Positions 1 through 5,542 of a stretch of 5,815 nt of DNA are shown here, in pieces. A program made the position numbers and the translations under genes. The notes beneath the pieces were generated by a model that did no database searches, had not been told where the DNA came from, and saw only the letters and a list, made by a program, of their open reading frames with translations. Source of the DNA: an uncultured Bacilli bacterium (GTDB lineage Bacteria; Bacillota_I; Bacilli_A; RFN20; CAG-826); assembly GCA_934162685.1 (NCBI GenBank), contig CAKPJO010000101.1, positions 1 to 5,815 of the forward strand. Reading direction: 5' to 3'. The first letter of the stretch is position 1. Every line of letters starts with the position of its first letter.

Positions 1-574
1 GTTCTAACTCATGAGCAATTTTACGCACTTCTGTTTTATCTATATCTCCTAATGGGAATAAACAAGAAGCAATTTGCTCTTGATTTAATTGCGATAAGAA
101 ATATGTTTGGTCTTTATTTTGATCATAAGATTTATAAAGGAAAGTTTTTCCATCTTTATCAACTCTTTTAGCATAGTGTCCTGTAGCGATATAATCGCAA
201 CCTTTTGATTTAGCAAATTTTAAGAAAGCATCAAATTTAATATATTTATTACAAAAGATATCTGGGTTTGGAGTTCTTCCGTTTTCATATTCTTTTAAGA
301 AATATGTAAATACTTCATCCCAATACTCTTTAATAAAATCAATACGAAATAATTCTATTCCTAACTTTGCTGCGACTTTTTTAGCATCTTCATAGTCTGC
401 TTCTTGTGGACAGCAATCATTATTTAAAGTTGGGTTACCTAAAAAATCACCATTCGCAATAGCGTCCCAGTTACGCATAAATCCCGCGACTACATCATAT
501 CCTTGTTTTTTTAATAAATATGCCGCAACTGCGGAATCTACTCCACCAGATAATCCAATCATTACTTTAGTCAT
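1..574 (-). CDS. mnmA: tRNA-specific 2-thiouridylase MnmA (partial, C-terminal half outside window)
   Basis: MnmA activates U34 of tRNA-Lys, -Glu and -Gln with ATP and replaces its 2-oxygen with sulfur delivered by a cysteine desulfurase; it acts in the cytoplasm. The 191 visible residues show the N-type ATP-pyrophosphatase P-loop SGGVDS (9-14), the FMRNWD segment (32-37), NPDIFCNKYIKF (103-114) with the first catalytic cysteine at Cys108, GHYA (132-135) and KDQTYFLSQL (154-163). The second catalytic cysteine lies in the missing half; family members are about 360-375 aa. The start at 574 is supported by an AAGGAG site at 585-590, inside the dtd reading frame. The ATG overlaps the end of dtd by 8 bases (ATGACTAA), so the two are probably cotranscribed and translationally coupled. 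Identification is firm; only completeness is unknown. Confidence 0.96.
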   Translation of the reverse strand, partial: MTKVMIGLSGGVDSAVAAYLLKKQGYDVVAGFMRNWDAIANGDFLGNPTLNNDCCPQEADYEDAKKVAAKLGIELFRIDFIKEYWDEVFTYFLKEYENGRTPNPDIFCNKYIKFDAFLKFAKSKGCDYIATGHYAKRVDKDGKTFLYKSYDQNKDQTYFLSQLNQEQIASCLFPLGDIDKTEVRKIAHELE

Positions 575-1028
575 TTTTAATCAACTCCTTGCTATCATAA
601 ATCATTGTAAATGGTCCATCATTAACTAATGCTACTTTCATATCAGCACCAAATACTCCAGTTTTAATTTCTTTATGATATAAATCAAATAAACATTTAT
701 TAAAATATTCATATAGTTTTTTAGCTTCTTCTGGTCTTAAAGCGTTGACAAAAGATGGACGATTACCTTTATGCATATCACCATATAAAGTAAATTGTGA
801 AACCGATAAAATATCGCCATCAATATCACTAAGTGACTTATTAGTAAGACCTGATTCATCCATAAATACGCGCGACTTAATAATCTTTGAAGCTATCTTT
901 AAAGCGATATCTTCATTATCACCATAAGTAAATCCCACTAATAAGACAAATCCTCTATTAATACTAGAATAAACCTTACCATCAATAGATAAATTAGCAT
1001 TTAAAACATTTTGCACAATAACTCGCAT
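567..1028 (-). CDS. dtd: D-aminoacyl-tRNA deacylase (DTD)
   Basis: DTD hydrolyses the ester bond of D-aminoacyl-tRNAs (D-Tyr and others, also mischarged Gly-tRNA-Ala), recycling the tRNA and keeping D-amino acids out of proteins. It is a cytoplasmic homodimer whose active site forms at the subunit interface. At 153 aa it has the normal length. It begins MRVIVQNV, carries the signature SQFTL (77-81), KGNRPSF (87-93) and, near the end, NDGPFT (136-141), which contains the Gly-cisPro pair that enforces chiral selection. The ATG at 1028 is preceded by only a weak GGTGA (1033-1037), but MRVIVQ is the usual family start. It is the first gene of the dtd-mnmA pair, with a TATAAT box just upstream, and is divergent from rarA. 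Confidence 0.96.
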   Translation of the reverse strand: MRVIVQNVLNANLSIDGKVYSSINRGFVLLVGFTYGDNEDIALKIASKIIKSRVFMDESGLTNKSLSDIDGDILSVSQFTLYGDMHKGNRPSFVNALRPEEAKKLYEYFNKCLFDLYHKEIKTGVFGADMKVALVNDGPFTMIYDSKELIKND

Positions 1029-1043
1029 ATAATCACCGCTTTT

Positions 1044-1049
1044 ATTATA
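1044..1049 (-). promoter_or_regulatory. -10 box of the dtd-mnmA promoter
   Basis: The minus strand reads TATAAT, 15 bases upstream of the dtd ATG. At 17-base spacing the -35 position reads TATCAT (1067-1072), a poor match, so only the -10 element is convincing. It abuts and partly overlaps the candidate -35 of rarA on the other strand. Its leader would be very short. Confidence 0.4.
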
Positions 1050-1076
1050 GAGACTTTTTCAAAAAAATGATATATT
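1048..1076 (+). promoter_or_regulatory. Candidate rarA promoter with extended -10
   Basis: The -35 candidate TAGAGA (1048-1053, 4 of 6 consensus) is 17 bases from TATATT (1071-1076, 5 of 6). The latter is preceded by TGA at 1068-1070, giving an extended -10 of the TGn type. Transcription would begin near 1083, so the mRNA would start almost at the ribosome binding site GGAG (1084-1087), an unusually short leader of about 14 bases. The divergent dtd -10 box shares bases 1048-1049. Confidence 0.45.
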
Positions 1077-1081
1077 AATGT

Positions 1082-1087
1082 GTGGAG
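1082..1087 (+). promoter_or_regulatory. Ribosome binding site that fixes the rarA start
   Basis: GTGGAG lies 9 bases before the ATG at 1097. The next upstream ATG (1091) is only 3 bases from it, too close to be used, and the GTG at 1082 is inside the site. This supports the shorter protein. Confidence 0.7.
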
Positions 1088-1096
1088 TTGATGATT

Positions 1097-2356
1097 ATGA
1101 AAGCACCTTTAGCGTTTCGTATGCGTCCGAAAACTTTAGATAAAGTACTTGGACAACACGATTTACTATCTGAAAATGGTTTTTTAACTAATTGTGTTAA
1201 AAATGACACCATTGTATCAATGATATTTTTTGGCCCTCCTGGAGTAGGAAAAACCACACTTGCAGAAGCTTTTGCTAATACTTTAAAAGTACACGCAATT
1301 AAGCTTAATGCTGTTACAAGTAATAAAAAAGATATTGAACAAGCTATTGAAGAAGTAAAACTTTATAATCGTTCCATCATTATTATGGATGAAATTCATC
1401 GTCTTAATAAAGATAAGCAAGATATTTTGCTTCCTTATTTAGAAGATGGGAGTGTCTTTATTATTGGCGCCACTACTTCTAATCCATATATTGCTATTAA
1501 CCCGGCGATTAGAAGCCGTACACACTTATTAGAAGTTAAGCCATTAAATAAAGAAGATGTTGTTATCGGATTAAAAAGAGCAATTAGTGATAAAAATGGT
1601 TTAAATAATAGTATTACTATTACAGATGACGCTCTTAACTTACTCGCAGAGCTTAGTGGTGGGGATATGCGTTTTGCTTTAAATTACTTAGAAATATTAT
1701 CATTATCACAATATAAAAATAATATCGATGTAAATGTTGTTAAAGAAATAATTAAAGTACCTAATTATTTAATAGATAATGATGAAAATGGCCATTATGA
1801 TGCCGTATCTGCTTTACAAAAATCCATTCGCGGATCTGATGTCAATGCTAGCTTATATTATTTAGCAAGATTATGTGCAGCGAACGACTTAGATTCTATT
1901 GAACGTCGTTTATTAGTTATTGCTTACGAAGATATTGGTTTAGCTAATCCTAATGCCGTTAATAGAACTCATAACGCTATTGAGGCTGCTAAAAAAGTTG
2001 GCTTCCCTGAAGCAGTTATTCCTTTAGGGTTTATCGTTAGCGAATTAGCGCTTTCTCCAAAATCTAGAGCAAGTTGTGACGCTATGCATCGTGCGATGGA
2101 TTTAGCAAAAGAAAAGCCATTAGATGTTTTAGATTATTTAAAATTAACACCTATTAATAAAAATGAGGAAGACTTATATCCTTATGATCGTCCTGATTTA
2201 TGGGAAAAGATACAATATCTTCCTAATCTAATCAAAAATACAAAGTTCTATATACCTAGTAATAATTCTAGTTATGAACGAGCGTTAAATGAAAATTATG
2301 CCCGTTTAAATAAAATAACTCGTTCAACGAACTTAAGAGAACTAAAGAAGCATTAA
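1097..2356 (+). CDS. rarA: Replication-associated recombination protein A (RarA/MgsA, AAA+ ATPase)
   Basis: RarA is a conserved clamp-loader-like AAA+ ATPase that works at stalled replication forks, interacting with SSB and opening DNA ends. From the ATG at 1097 it is 419 aa, normal for Bacillota. It shows MRPKTLDKVLGQ at the N-terminus, Walker A GPPGVGKT (46-53), Walker B with DEIHR (98-102), sensor 1 in GATTSNP (124-130), the arginine finger region RSR (139-141) and sensor 2 GDMRFAL (189-195). The C-terminal tetramerisation domain includes KSIRGSDVNASLYYLARL (242-259) and YEDIGLANP. An in-frame GTG at 1082 would add five residues, but that GTG is part of the ribosome binding site GTGGAG, and family members begin MK-P-LA-RMRPKTLD, so 1097 is preferred. 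It is divergent from dtd and ends in its own terminator. Confidence 0.97.
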   Translation: MKAPLAFRMRPKTLDKVLGQHDLLSENGFLTNCVKNDTIVSMIFFGPPGVGKTTLAEAFANTLKVHAIKLNAVTSNKKDIEQAIEEVKLYNRSIIIMDEIHRLNKDKQDILLPYLEDGSVFIIGATTSNPYIAINPAIRSRTHLLEVKPLNKEDVVIGLKRAISDKNGLNNSITITDDALNLLAELSGGDMRFALNYLEILSLSQYKNNIDVNVVKEIIKVPNYLIDNDENGHYDAVSALQKSIRGSDVNASLYYLARLCAANDLDSIERRLLVIAYEDIGLANPNAVNRTHNAIEAAKKVGFPEAVIPLGFIVSELALSPKSRASCDAMHRAMDLAKEKPLDVLDYLKLTPINKNEEDLYPYDRPDLWEKIQYLPNLIKNTKFYIPSNNSSYERALNENYARLNKITRSTNLRELKKH

Positions 2357-2373
2357 GTGTGTGCTTCTTTTTT
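2344..2373 (+). terminator. Intrinsic terminator overlapping the rarA stop codon
   Basis: AAAGAAGCA (2344-2352) pairs perfectly with TGCTTCTTT (2362-2370) around a 9-base loop. It is followed by a long T-rich run (2370-2382, with one A). The left arm encodes the last sense codons of rarA, and the stop TAA (2354-2356) sits in the loop. On the minus strand the same stem is followed by only a short T run, so it is at best a weak terminator for the convergent gene ending at 2387. Confidence 0.88.
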
Positions 2374-2386
2374 ATTTTTTTTGATT

Positions 2387-3550
2387 TTAATTTATATAAG
2401 TATCTTTTATATTTTTATTTATACTTTGGATTTGATATAAATCACTATCATTTAAAATAAAATAATTAATGGAAAATAGTGATTCCTTTAGTTCAGTTTC
2501 CGCTCCTTTTATAATAAATTCACCATATGGTTCTATTGTTTGTCCTTTTTTTAGCAATACTTCATTTTTATATAAATTAGAGTCTTGATAATAATAGACT
2601 TCAGAATCTTTTAAATGTGTTATTATAGTTCCAGTTTTATAAGTATTTAAAATTTCAAAACTATTTGAAGTAAAATCAAATTTCCAAACTTTAGCTTTTC
2701 CATAATGACATATACAAGAAGCATAATTACATTTATCATTAGGGATATAATCAAATGTAGAAAATAAAACATAATCATTAGTTACGAATATATCATTATT
2801 GATTACTACATTTTGCTCTAATTGATTACTACTATATTTATTCTTTTCATTTTCAATTACTATTGATTTAGTGTTATTTTCATAACAAATTGTCCAATTA
2901 TTTTTAATAGTAGAAAATGATGCCTTAGGATATGAATATTTATTAAATGTTGGTAAAAAGTTTAAACTATAAGATAAATTACTATCTAAAAAAAATATAT
3001 CTCCTCTTGTTGTAACATAAATACATAAATTATCATCTTCAATAGTGGAGTTATTAATTAAATCCGCCACTACACTAGTTGTTTTAGTAGAAATATCGAA
3101 CTTATATAATTTATATCCATTTGCTATAGATTGTGTGTAATATAAATTACTATCACTTGCTTTAATTTTTAAACAAGAAAGTTGATAATTATCAATTAAA
3201 TTATATTTATCATCATAAACATAAATATTATTTCCATTATTATTTAACACAAATAACTCGCTTTCATTTGCGGTTATATCTTTTACATTTAATACTTCTT
3301 TATCATTATTATCGTATAAAGTTATTGGATTTAATTGTTCGTTATATTCATATAGTTTATCCGCATAATATAAGTTTTTATCATTAAATTCAGCAGTTTT
3401 AACATAATTAACTATCGCTGCATGATGATAAGGACCATTTTTTGTATATCCTATACCAAATTCTGCAACTACAAATATAGCGATAAACACGATTAAAATA
3501 GCGATAATACTAGAACTTATTATTAATTTAATACTTTTCTTTTGTTTCAT
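2387..3550 (-). CDS. Membrane-anchored exported protein, propeller-like repeats, function unknown
   Basis: I do not recognise this 387-aa protein as a named family. A short basic N-terminus (KQKK) is followed by one hydrophobic segment at about residues 8-29 with no lipobox, indicating a signal anchor with the rest outside the cell. The exported part is rich in Asn, Tyr and Asp and has repeated short beta-strand patterns such as NLYYADKLYEYN (59-70), NNIYVYDDKYNL (107-118), NLYYTQ with KLYKFD (135-152), KVWKFDF (287-293) and EVYYYQDSNLYKNE (317-330). That spacing suggests a beta-propeller of six to eight blades; this is inference. A cysteine cluster C274-x4-C279-x-C281-H282 stands out. The ATG at 3550 has GGAGA (3557-3561) seven bases upstream and a good promoter. 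The gene is monocistronic and converges on rarA. Confidence 0.8.
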   Translation of the reverse strand: MKQKKSIKLIISSSIIAILIVFIAIFVVAEFGIGYTKNGPYHHAAIVNYVKTAEFNDKNLYYADKLYEYNEQLNPITLYDNNDKEVLNVKDITANESELFVLNNNGNNIYVYDDKYNLIDNYQLSCLKIKASDSNLYYTQSIANGYKLYKFDISTKTTSVVADLINNSTIEDDNLCIYVTTRGDIFFLDSNLSYSLNFLPTFNKYSYPKASFSTIKNNWTICYENNTKSIVIENEKNKYSSNQLEQNVVINNDIFVTNDYVLFSTFDYIPNDKCNYASCICHYGKAKVWKFDFTSNSFEILNTYKTGTIITHLKDSEVYYYQDSNLYKNEVLLKKGQTIEPYGEFIIKGAETELKESLFSINYFILNDSDLYQIQSINKNIKDTYIN

Positions 3551-3569
3551 TGATTTTCTCCGTACTTAT

Positions 3570-3600
3570 TTTGATAATACTTAATTTTATTATCATCAAA
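3570..3600 (-). repeat. Imperfect inverted repeat in the leader of the membrane-anchored protein gene
   Basis: TTTGATAATA (3570-3579) is complementary to TATTATCATCAAA (3588-3600) apart from a three-base GAT insertion. It lies between the predicted transcription start (about 3609) and the ribosome binding site, so it could form a weak AU-rich hairpin in the leader RNA or be a protein-binding dyad. No U-run follows, so it is not a terminator. In DNA this AT-rich it could be chance. Confidence 0.4.
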
Positions 3601-3615
3601 TGTTATTACTTAAAT

Positions 3616-3636
3616 AGTATAAATTAAGATTATACT
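3616..3636. promoter_or_regulatory. Perfect dyad over the -10 box (candidate operator)
   Basis: AGTATAA (3616-3622) and TTATACT (3630-3636) are perfect 7-base inverted repeats with a 7-base centre. One arm is the -10 box itself, so a dimeric repressor bound here would block polymerase. No regulator gene is visible in the window. Confidence 0.4.
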
Positions 3637-3644
3637 TTGTTCAA
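3616..3644 (-). promoter_or_regulatory. Sigma-A-type promoter of the membrane-anchored protein gene
   Basis: On the minus strand TTGAAC (3639-3644, 4 of 6) is separated by exactly 17 bases from TATACT (3616-3621, 5 of 6). The predicted start is near 3609, giving a leader of about 59 bases. A second TATAAT (3629-3634) lies in the spacer but has no matching -35. Confidence 0.65.
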
Positions 3645-3654
3645 GAAAGCATCA

Positions 3655-3693
3655 TAAAATTTTGGGTGATTTATTGTTGTAGTGTTGGATTTT
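3655..3693 (-). mobile_element. Possible remnant of an ISL3-family insertion sequence end
   Basis: On the plus strand this stretch reads ATAAAATTTTGGGTGATT then TATTGTTGTAGTGTTGGAT. From memory it resembles the terminal region just after the transposase stop in ISL3-family elements of Bacillota, where TATTTTGGGTGATT precedes the GGCTCTTTGTCAA-type inverted repeat. The outer repeat is not intact (GCATCATAAAA instead) and no transposase reading frame is present, so at most a decayed solo end survives. The match is recalled, not searched. Confidence 0.3.
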
Positions 3694-3705
3694 TCTTTAA
3701 AATCT

Positions 3706-3748
3706 AAAAAGGCCTAGTCATAAATCCATATTATCTAAGACTAGACCT
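3706..3748 (-). terminator. Intrinsic terminator for the upstream two-gene unit
   Basis: On the minus strand AGGTCTAGTC (3748-3739) pairs with GACTAGGCCT (3719-3710) in a 10-bp stem with one G-U pair and a 19-base loop. It is followed by TTTT then AGATTTT. It lies about 60 bases after the stop of the 98-aa gene, the only minus-strand gene close enough upstream to use it. It may have arrived with the adjacent IS-like end. On the plus strand the G-U becomes a C-A mismatch and no T run follows. Confidence 0.75.
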
Positions 3749-3809
3749 AATAATTTAGAAAAACTATATTATGTTACACTTTATACTATTTTGCTAATAA
3801 GTTCTTCAC

Positions 3810-4106
3810 TCAACTGATATCAATTTTTGAAAATATGTTTTCTGGGAACTTCTCTAAATCAGAATATTTGATTCTTATTGCTATTCCTTTTCTCCAACCA
3901 ATTTTATTGTTGAATCTAATATCTAGCCATCCAGGAGACACACTCAAACCATAAATTAATAAATAATTTAAAAATGTTCTTTTTGTGTATCTCATATCTT
4001 TAATATTATTAATTGGTATTATTATATTTTTGTTTTTTCTTTTAATAACAATCTCTTCATTAGTAATTGTCATTTTTTTTAATTCGATAACCTTTTTGTT
4101 TTTCAT
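3810..4106 (-). CDS. Small basic protein, possible PH-like domain, function unknown
   Basis: A 98-aa protein with no signal peptide. After a lysine-rich start (MKNKKVIELKK) it alternates short beta strands: MTITNEEIVIKRKNKNIII (12-30), then IPINNIKDMRY (30-40), then GWLDIRFN (59-66) and IAIRIKY (75-81), ending in an acidic/aromatic helix, DLEKFPENIF. The pattern 'strand, strand, I-PINNIKDM, strand, I-I-Y-D' is what bacterial PH-like domains look like; that is inference from the pattern, not a confirmed match. The ATG at 4106 follows the 64-aa gene by 7 bases, and its ribosome binding site GGTGAGGA (4111-4118) overlaps that gene's TGA, so the two are cotranslated. The gene ends in TGA and is followed by the terminator at 3706-3748. 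Confidence 0.7.
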   Translation of the reverse strand: MKNKKVIELKKMTITNEEIVIKRKNKNIIIPINNIKDMRYTKRTFLNYLLIYGLSVSPGWLDIRFNNKIGWRKGIAIRIKYSDLEKFPENIFSKIDIS

Positions 4107-4113
4107 ATTATCC

Positions 4114-4308
4114 TCACCATATTTGATTTAATCCATATCCAATTAATTTTTTTAATCCAAATTGTAAACCTGATAAGCCGCCTTTAATTGCTAGTTCAAT
4201 TAATTTACTATTAATTTGTGCCATAATCAAAGTTGAATCTCTTATTTCAATTTTACTAATAACACAGTCGTGCAAACAATATTTTTCATTTATTTTTCCT
4301 ATATTCAT
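4114..4308 (-). CDS. Small protein of unknown function (64 aa), first gene of a two-gene unit
   Basis: I do not recognise this protein. From the ATG at 4308 it is 64 aa. The first half has strand-like stretches with two cysteines (YCLHDCVISKIEIRD, 12-26). The second half is a Gly/Leu/Ile-rich stretch (about 41-62, ELAIKGGLSGLQFGLKKLIG) that could be an amphipathic or weak membrane-associating helix. An in-frame GTG at 4317 would add three residues, but it lies inside the ribosome binding site AGGTGG (4314-4319), five bases before 4308, so 4308 is preferred. It ends QIW-TGA, the TGA being part of the next gene's ribosome binding site. Tight coupling suggests the two products act together. A truncated fragment of a larger protein is possible but nothing shows it. 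Confidence 0.6.
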   Translation of the reverse strand: MNIGKINEKYCLHDCVISKIEIRDSTLIMAQINSKLIELAIKGGLSGLQFGLKKLIGYGLNQIW

Positions 4309-4357
4309 ACTTACCACCTATTAAATAATTTAACAAATTCTTCTAATAGATTTTTTT

Positions 4358-4391
4358 AATTCAATCTAACATCATTGAATTTGCAAATTCA
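4358..4391. promoter_or_regulatory. Overlapping inverted repeats upstream of the two-gene unit
   Basis: AATTCAAT (4358-4365) and ATTGAATT (4374-4381) form a perfect dyad with an 8-base centre. The second arm is also the start of a perfect 16-base palindrome, TGAATTTGCAAATTCA (4376-4391). The motif TGAATT/AATTCA therefore occurs three times in 34 bases, 49 bases before the 64-aa gene. I see no clear promoter here. On the minus strand an A run, not a T run, follows, so it is not a terminator for the lipoprotein gene. An operator array is a reasonable guess. Confidence 0.4.
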
Positions 4392-4435
4392 TATATAAAC
4401 TACTCAAAATTAATTTAAGTTTTAACTATAATATC

Positions 4436-5293
4436 TTAAACTAAATATACTATTTTAGTAGTAACACTGCTATCTGTAAATGCCAACAACTTATATTCTA
4501 GAGTATTATTATAAAAATCATATTCAAAAACCAAATGAGACTGTCCCCATCCATTACCAGCTCCTATAGCATAATCCAATAATATATGATTATTAGAAAT
4601 TTTATATTCTCTAGGTCCATAGTTAAATTTTTTCATAGACTCTATATAAATTGTATTTTCTAAATATAAATCATCTATTTTATTTACTTGATGATTTTTT
4701 AAGTTAGTTATTGTAAATGACCCATGTTCTTCTGAAGATGATTTTTCACTTATAGATATATCATATTCTGTTGATGTTTCATTTTGGAAATAATCAGTTA
4801 TGCTACATTCTTTACCTTTTGCAATAGTTTCATAAGTACCATCACTTAAAGTGTACTTGTCTATTTGTCTACTGTTTTCATCAAATCCATTGTTTGTAAA
4901 ATGTTCTATAAAAAACACATCACCTGCACCATAAGCGTATGGATCAGTTTTGAAATGTTCTTTTGAAAAAAGCGTTTTTATGTCACTGCCATCAAGATTA
5001 GATTCATAAATATTTAATGTAAAATCAAACATTTTTTTAGATTTGGATGTAGTAAAATAAAGCCTATCTTTTTTTAATATTACTCCATTATTGCTTTCCT
5101 CATCTTTTTTTACTTTATCTAAATTAATACTATATTTTTCAAAATGGATAGTGCTATTTTTTATCAGCGCAACTTCATCTTTTCCATTAAAATATTTTGA
5201 AAATTCATCTTTTGCTAATTGAGTAGTATCTTTCATACATGATGTTAAAAGCAAGCATATAACAACCATAAATAGTAAGCATACTTTTTTCAT
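4436..5293 (-). CDS. Lipoprotein, propeller-like exported domain, function unknown
   Basis: A 285-aa protein with a textbook lipoprotein signal: MKK, a hydrophobic core, and lipobox LTSC with the lipid-bearing Cys19, so it should be anchored on the outer face of the cytoplasmic membrane. The mature part has repeated segments of the kind seen in TolB/DUF5050-like propellers: DRLYFTTSKS then LNIYESNLDGSDIKTLF (76-109), GAGDVFFIEHF (122-132), QIDKYTLSDGTYETI (143-157) and, near the C-terminus, GAGNGWGQSHLVFEYDF (244-260). The fold assignment is by eye; the function is unknown. The start at 5293 has GGAGGA (5303-5308) nine bases upstream and a good promoter at 5392-5420. No terminator is seen before the two-gene unit, so readthrough is possible. 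It shares its general design with the membrane-anchored protein at 2387-3550 but no clear sequence identity. Confidence 0.85.
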   Translation of the reverse strand: MKKVCLLFMVVICLLLTSCMKDTTQLAKDEFSKYFNGKDEVALIKNSTIHFEKYSINLDKVKKDEESNNGVILKKDRLYFTTSKSKKMFDFTLNIYESNLDGSDIKTLFSKEHFKTDPYAYGAGDVFFIEHFTNNGFDENSRQIDKYTLSDGTYETIAKGKECSITDYFQNETSTEYDISISEKSSSEEHGSFTITNLKNHQVNKIDDLYLENTIYIESMKKFNYGPREYKISNNHILLDYAIGAGNGWGQSHLVFEYDFYNNTLEYKLLAFTDSSVTTKIVYLV

Positions 5294-5391
5294 TTGTTAA
5301 AATCCTCCGTTAATTTTAAATCATATATCTATTAGGAAAAACATATTATTTCTTTTGTGCTTAAGACATTTTATAACAAATCATTTTCTTA

Positions 5392-5420
5392 ATTATAAAA
5401 CCAATTAATTTATAAGGCAA
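5392..5420 (-). promoter_or_regulatory. Sigma-A-type promoter of the lipoprotein gene
   Basis: On the minus strand TTGCCT (5415-5420, 4 of 6) is 17 bases from a perfect TATAAT (5392-5397). The predicted start is near 5385, giving a leader of about 92 bases with no obvious structure. A second copy of the same -10 context (AATTATAAAA on the plus strand) occurs at 5452-5461 but lacks a well-spaced -35. Confidence 0.6.
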
Positions 5421-5438
5421 TTTATTAAATTACATTGG
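5401..5438. promoter_or_regulatory. Inverted repeat around the lipoprotein promoter -35 (operator or terminator)
   Basis: CCAATTAATTTA (5401-5412) is complementary to TAAATTACATTGG (5426-5438) with one bulged base and a 13-base centre that contains the -35 box. In RNA made from the upstream 80-aa gene it would fold into an AU-rich stem closed by CCAA/UUGG and followed by UUUUAUAAUU, so it might also act as a weak terminator. The sequence does not decide between the two. Confidence 0.4.
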
Positions 5439-5542
5439 CAAAATAATGCACAATTATAAAAGACTTAACCCACTTATAATCCAATACATTTTAGAGAAAT
5501 TAAAAGTTTTATTACTAGTGAAAGTGATTTGCTAATTTCATA

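Noticed and set aside
745..927. 60-aa open frame on the plus strand inside dtd
   Set aside because: It is antisense to a well-identified dtd gene, has no ribosome binding site or recognisable product, and is a shadow frame.
1082..1096. GTG at 1082 as the rarA start, giving 424 aa
   Set aside because: The GTG lies inside the GTGGAG ribosome binding site, and family members begin at the equivalent of 1097.
1075..1257. 60-aa open frame on the minus strand over the start of rarA
   Set aside because: It is antisense to the conserved Walker A region of rarA; its sequence is simply the reverse reading of that motif.
3785..4116. TGA read as tryptophan (Mycoplasma-type code), which would extend the 98-aa and 64-aa products by a few residues
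   Set aside because: All Trp codons seen are TGG, the long genes contain no in-frame TGA, and extension would add only a few residues before TAG or TAA, so TGA is best taken as stop.
4358..4381. Inverted repeat as terminator of the lipoprotein gene
   Set aside because: On the minus strand the stem is followed by a run of A, not T, and the stem is nearly all A-T.
5461..5542. Terminator directly after the 80-aa gene (GAAATTA ... TAATTTC)
   Set aside because: The arms are only 7 bases of mostly A-T with a loop of about 30 bases and no proper T run.
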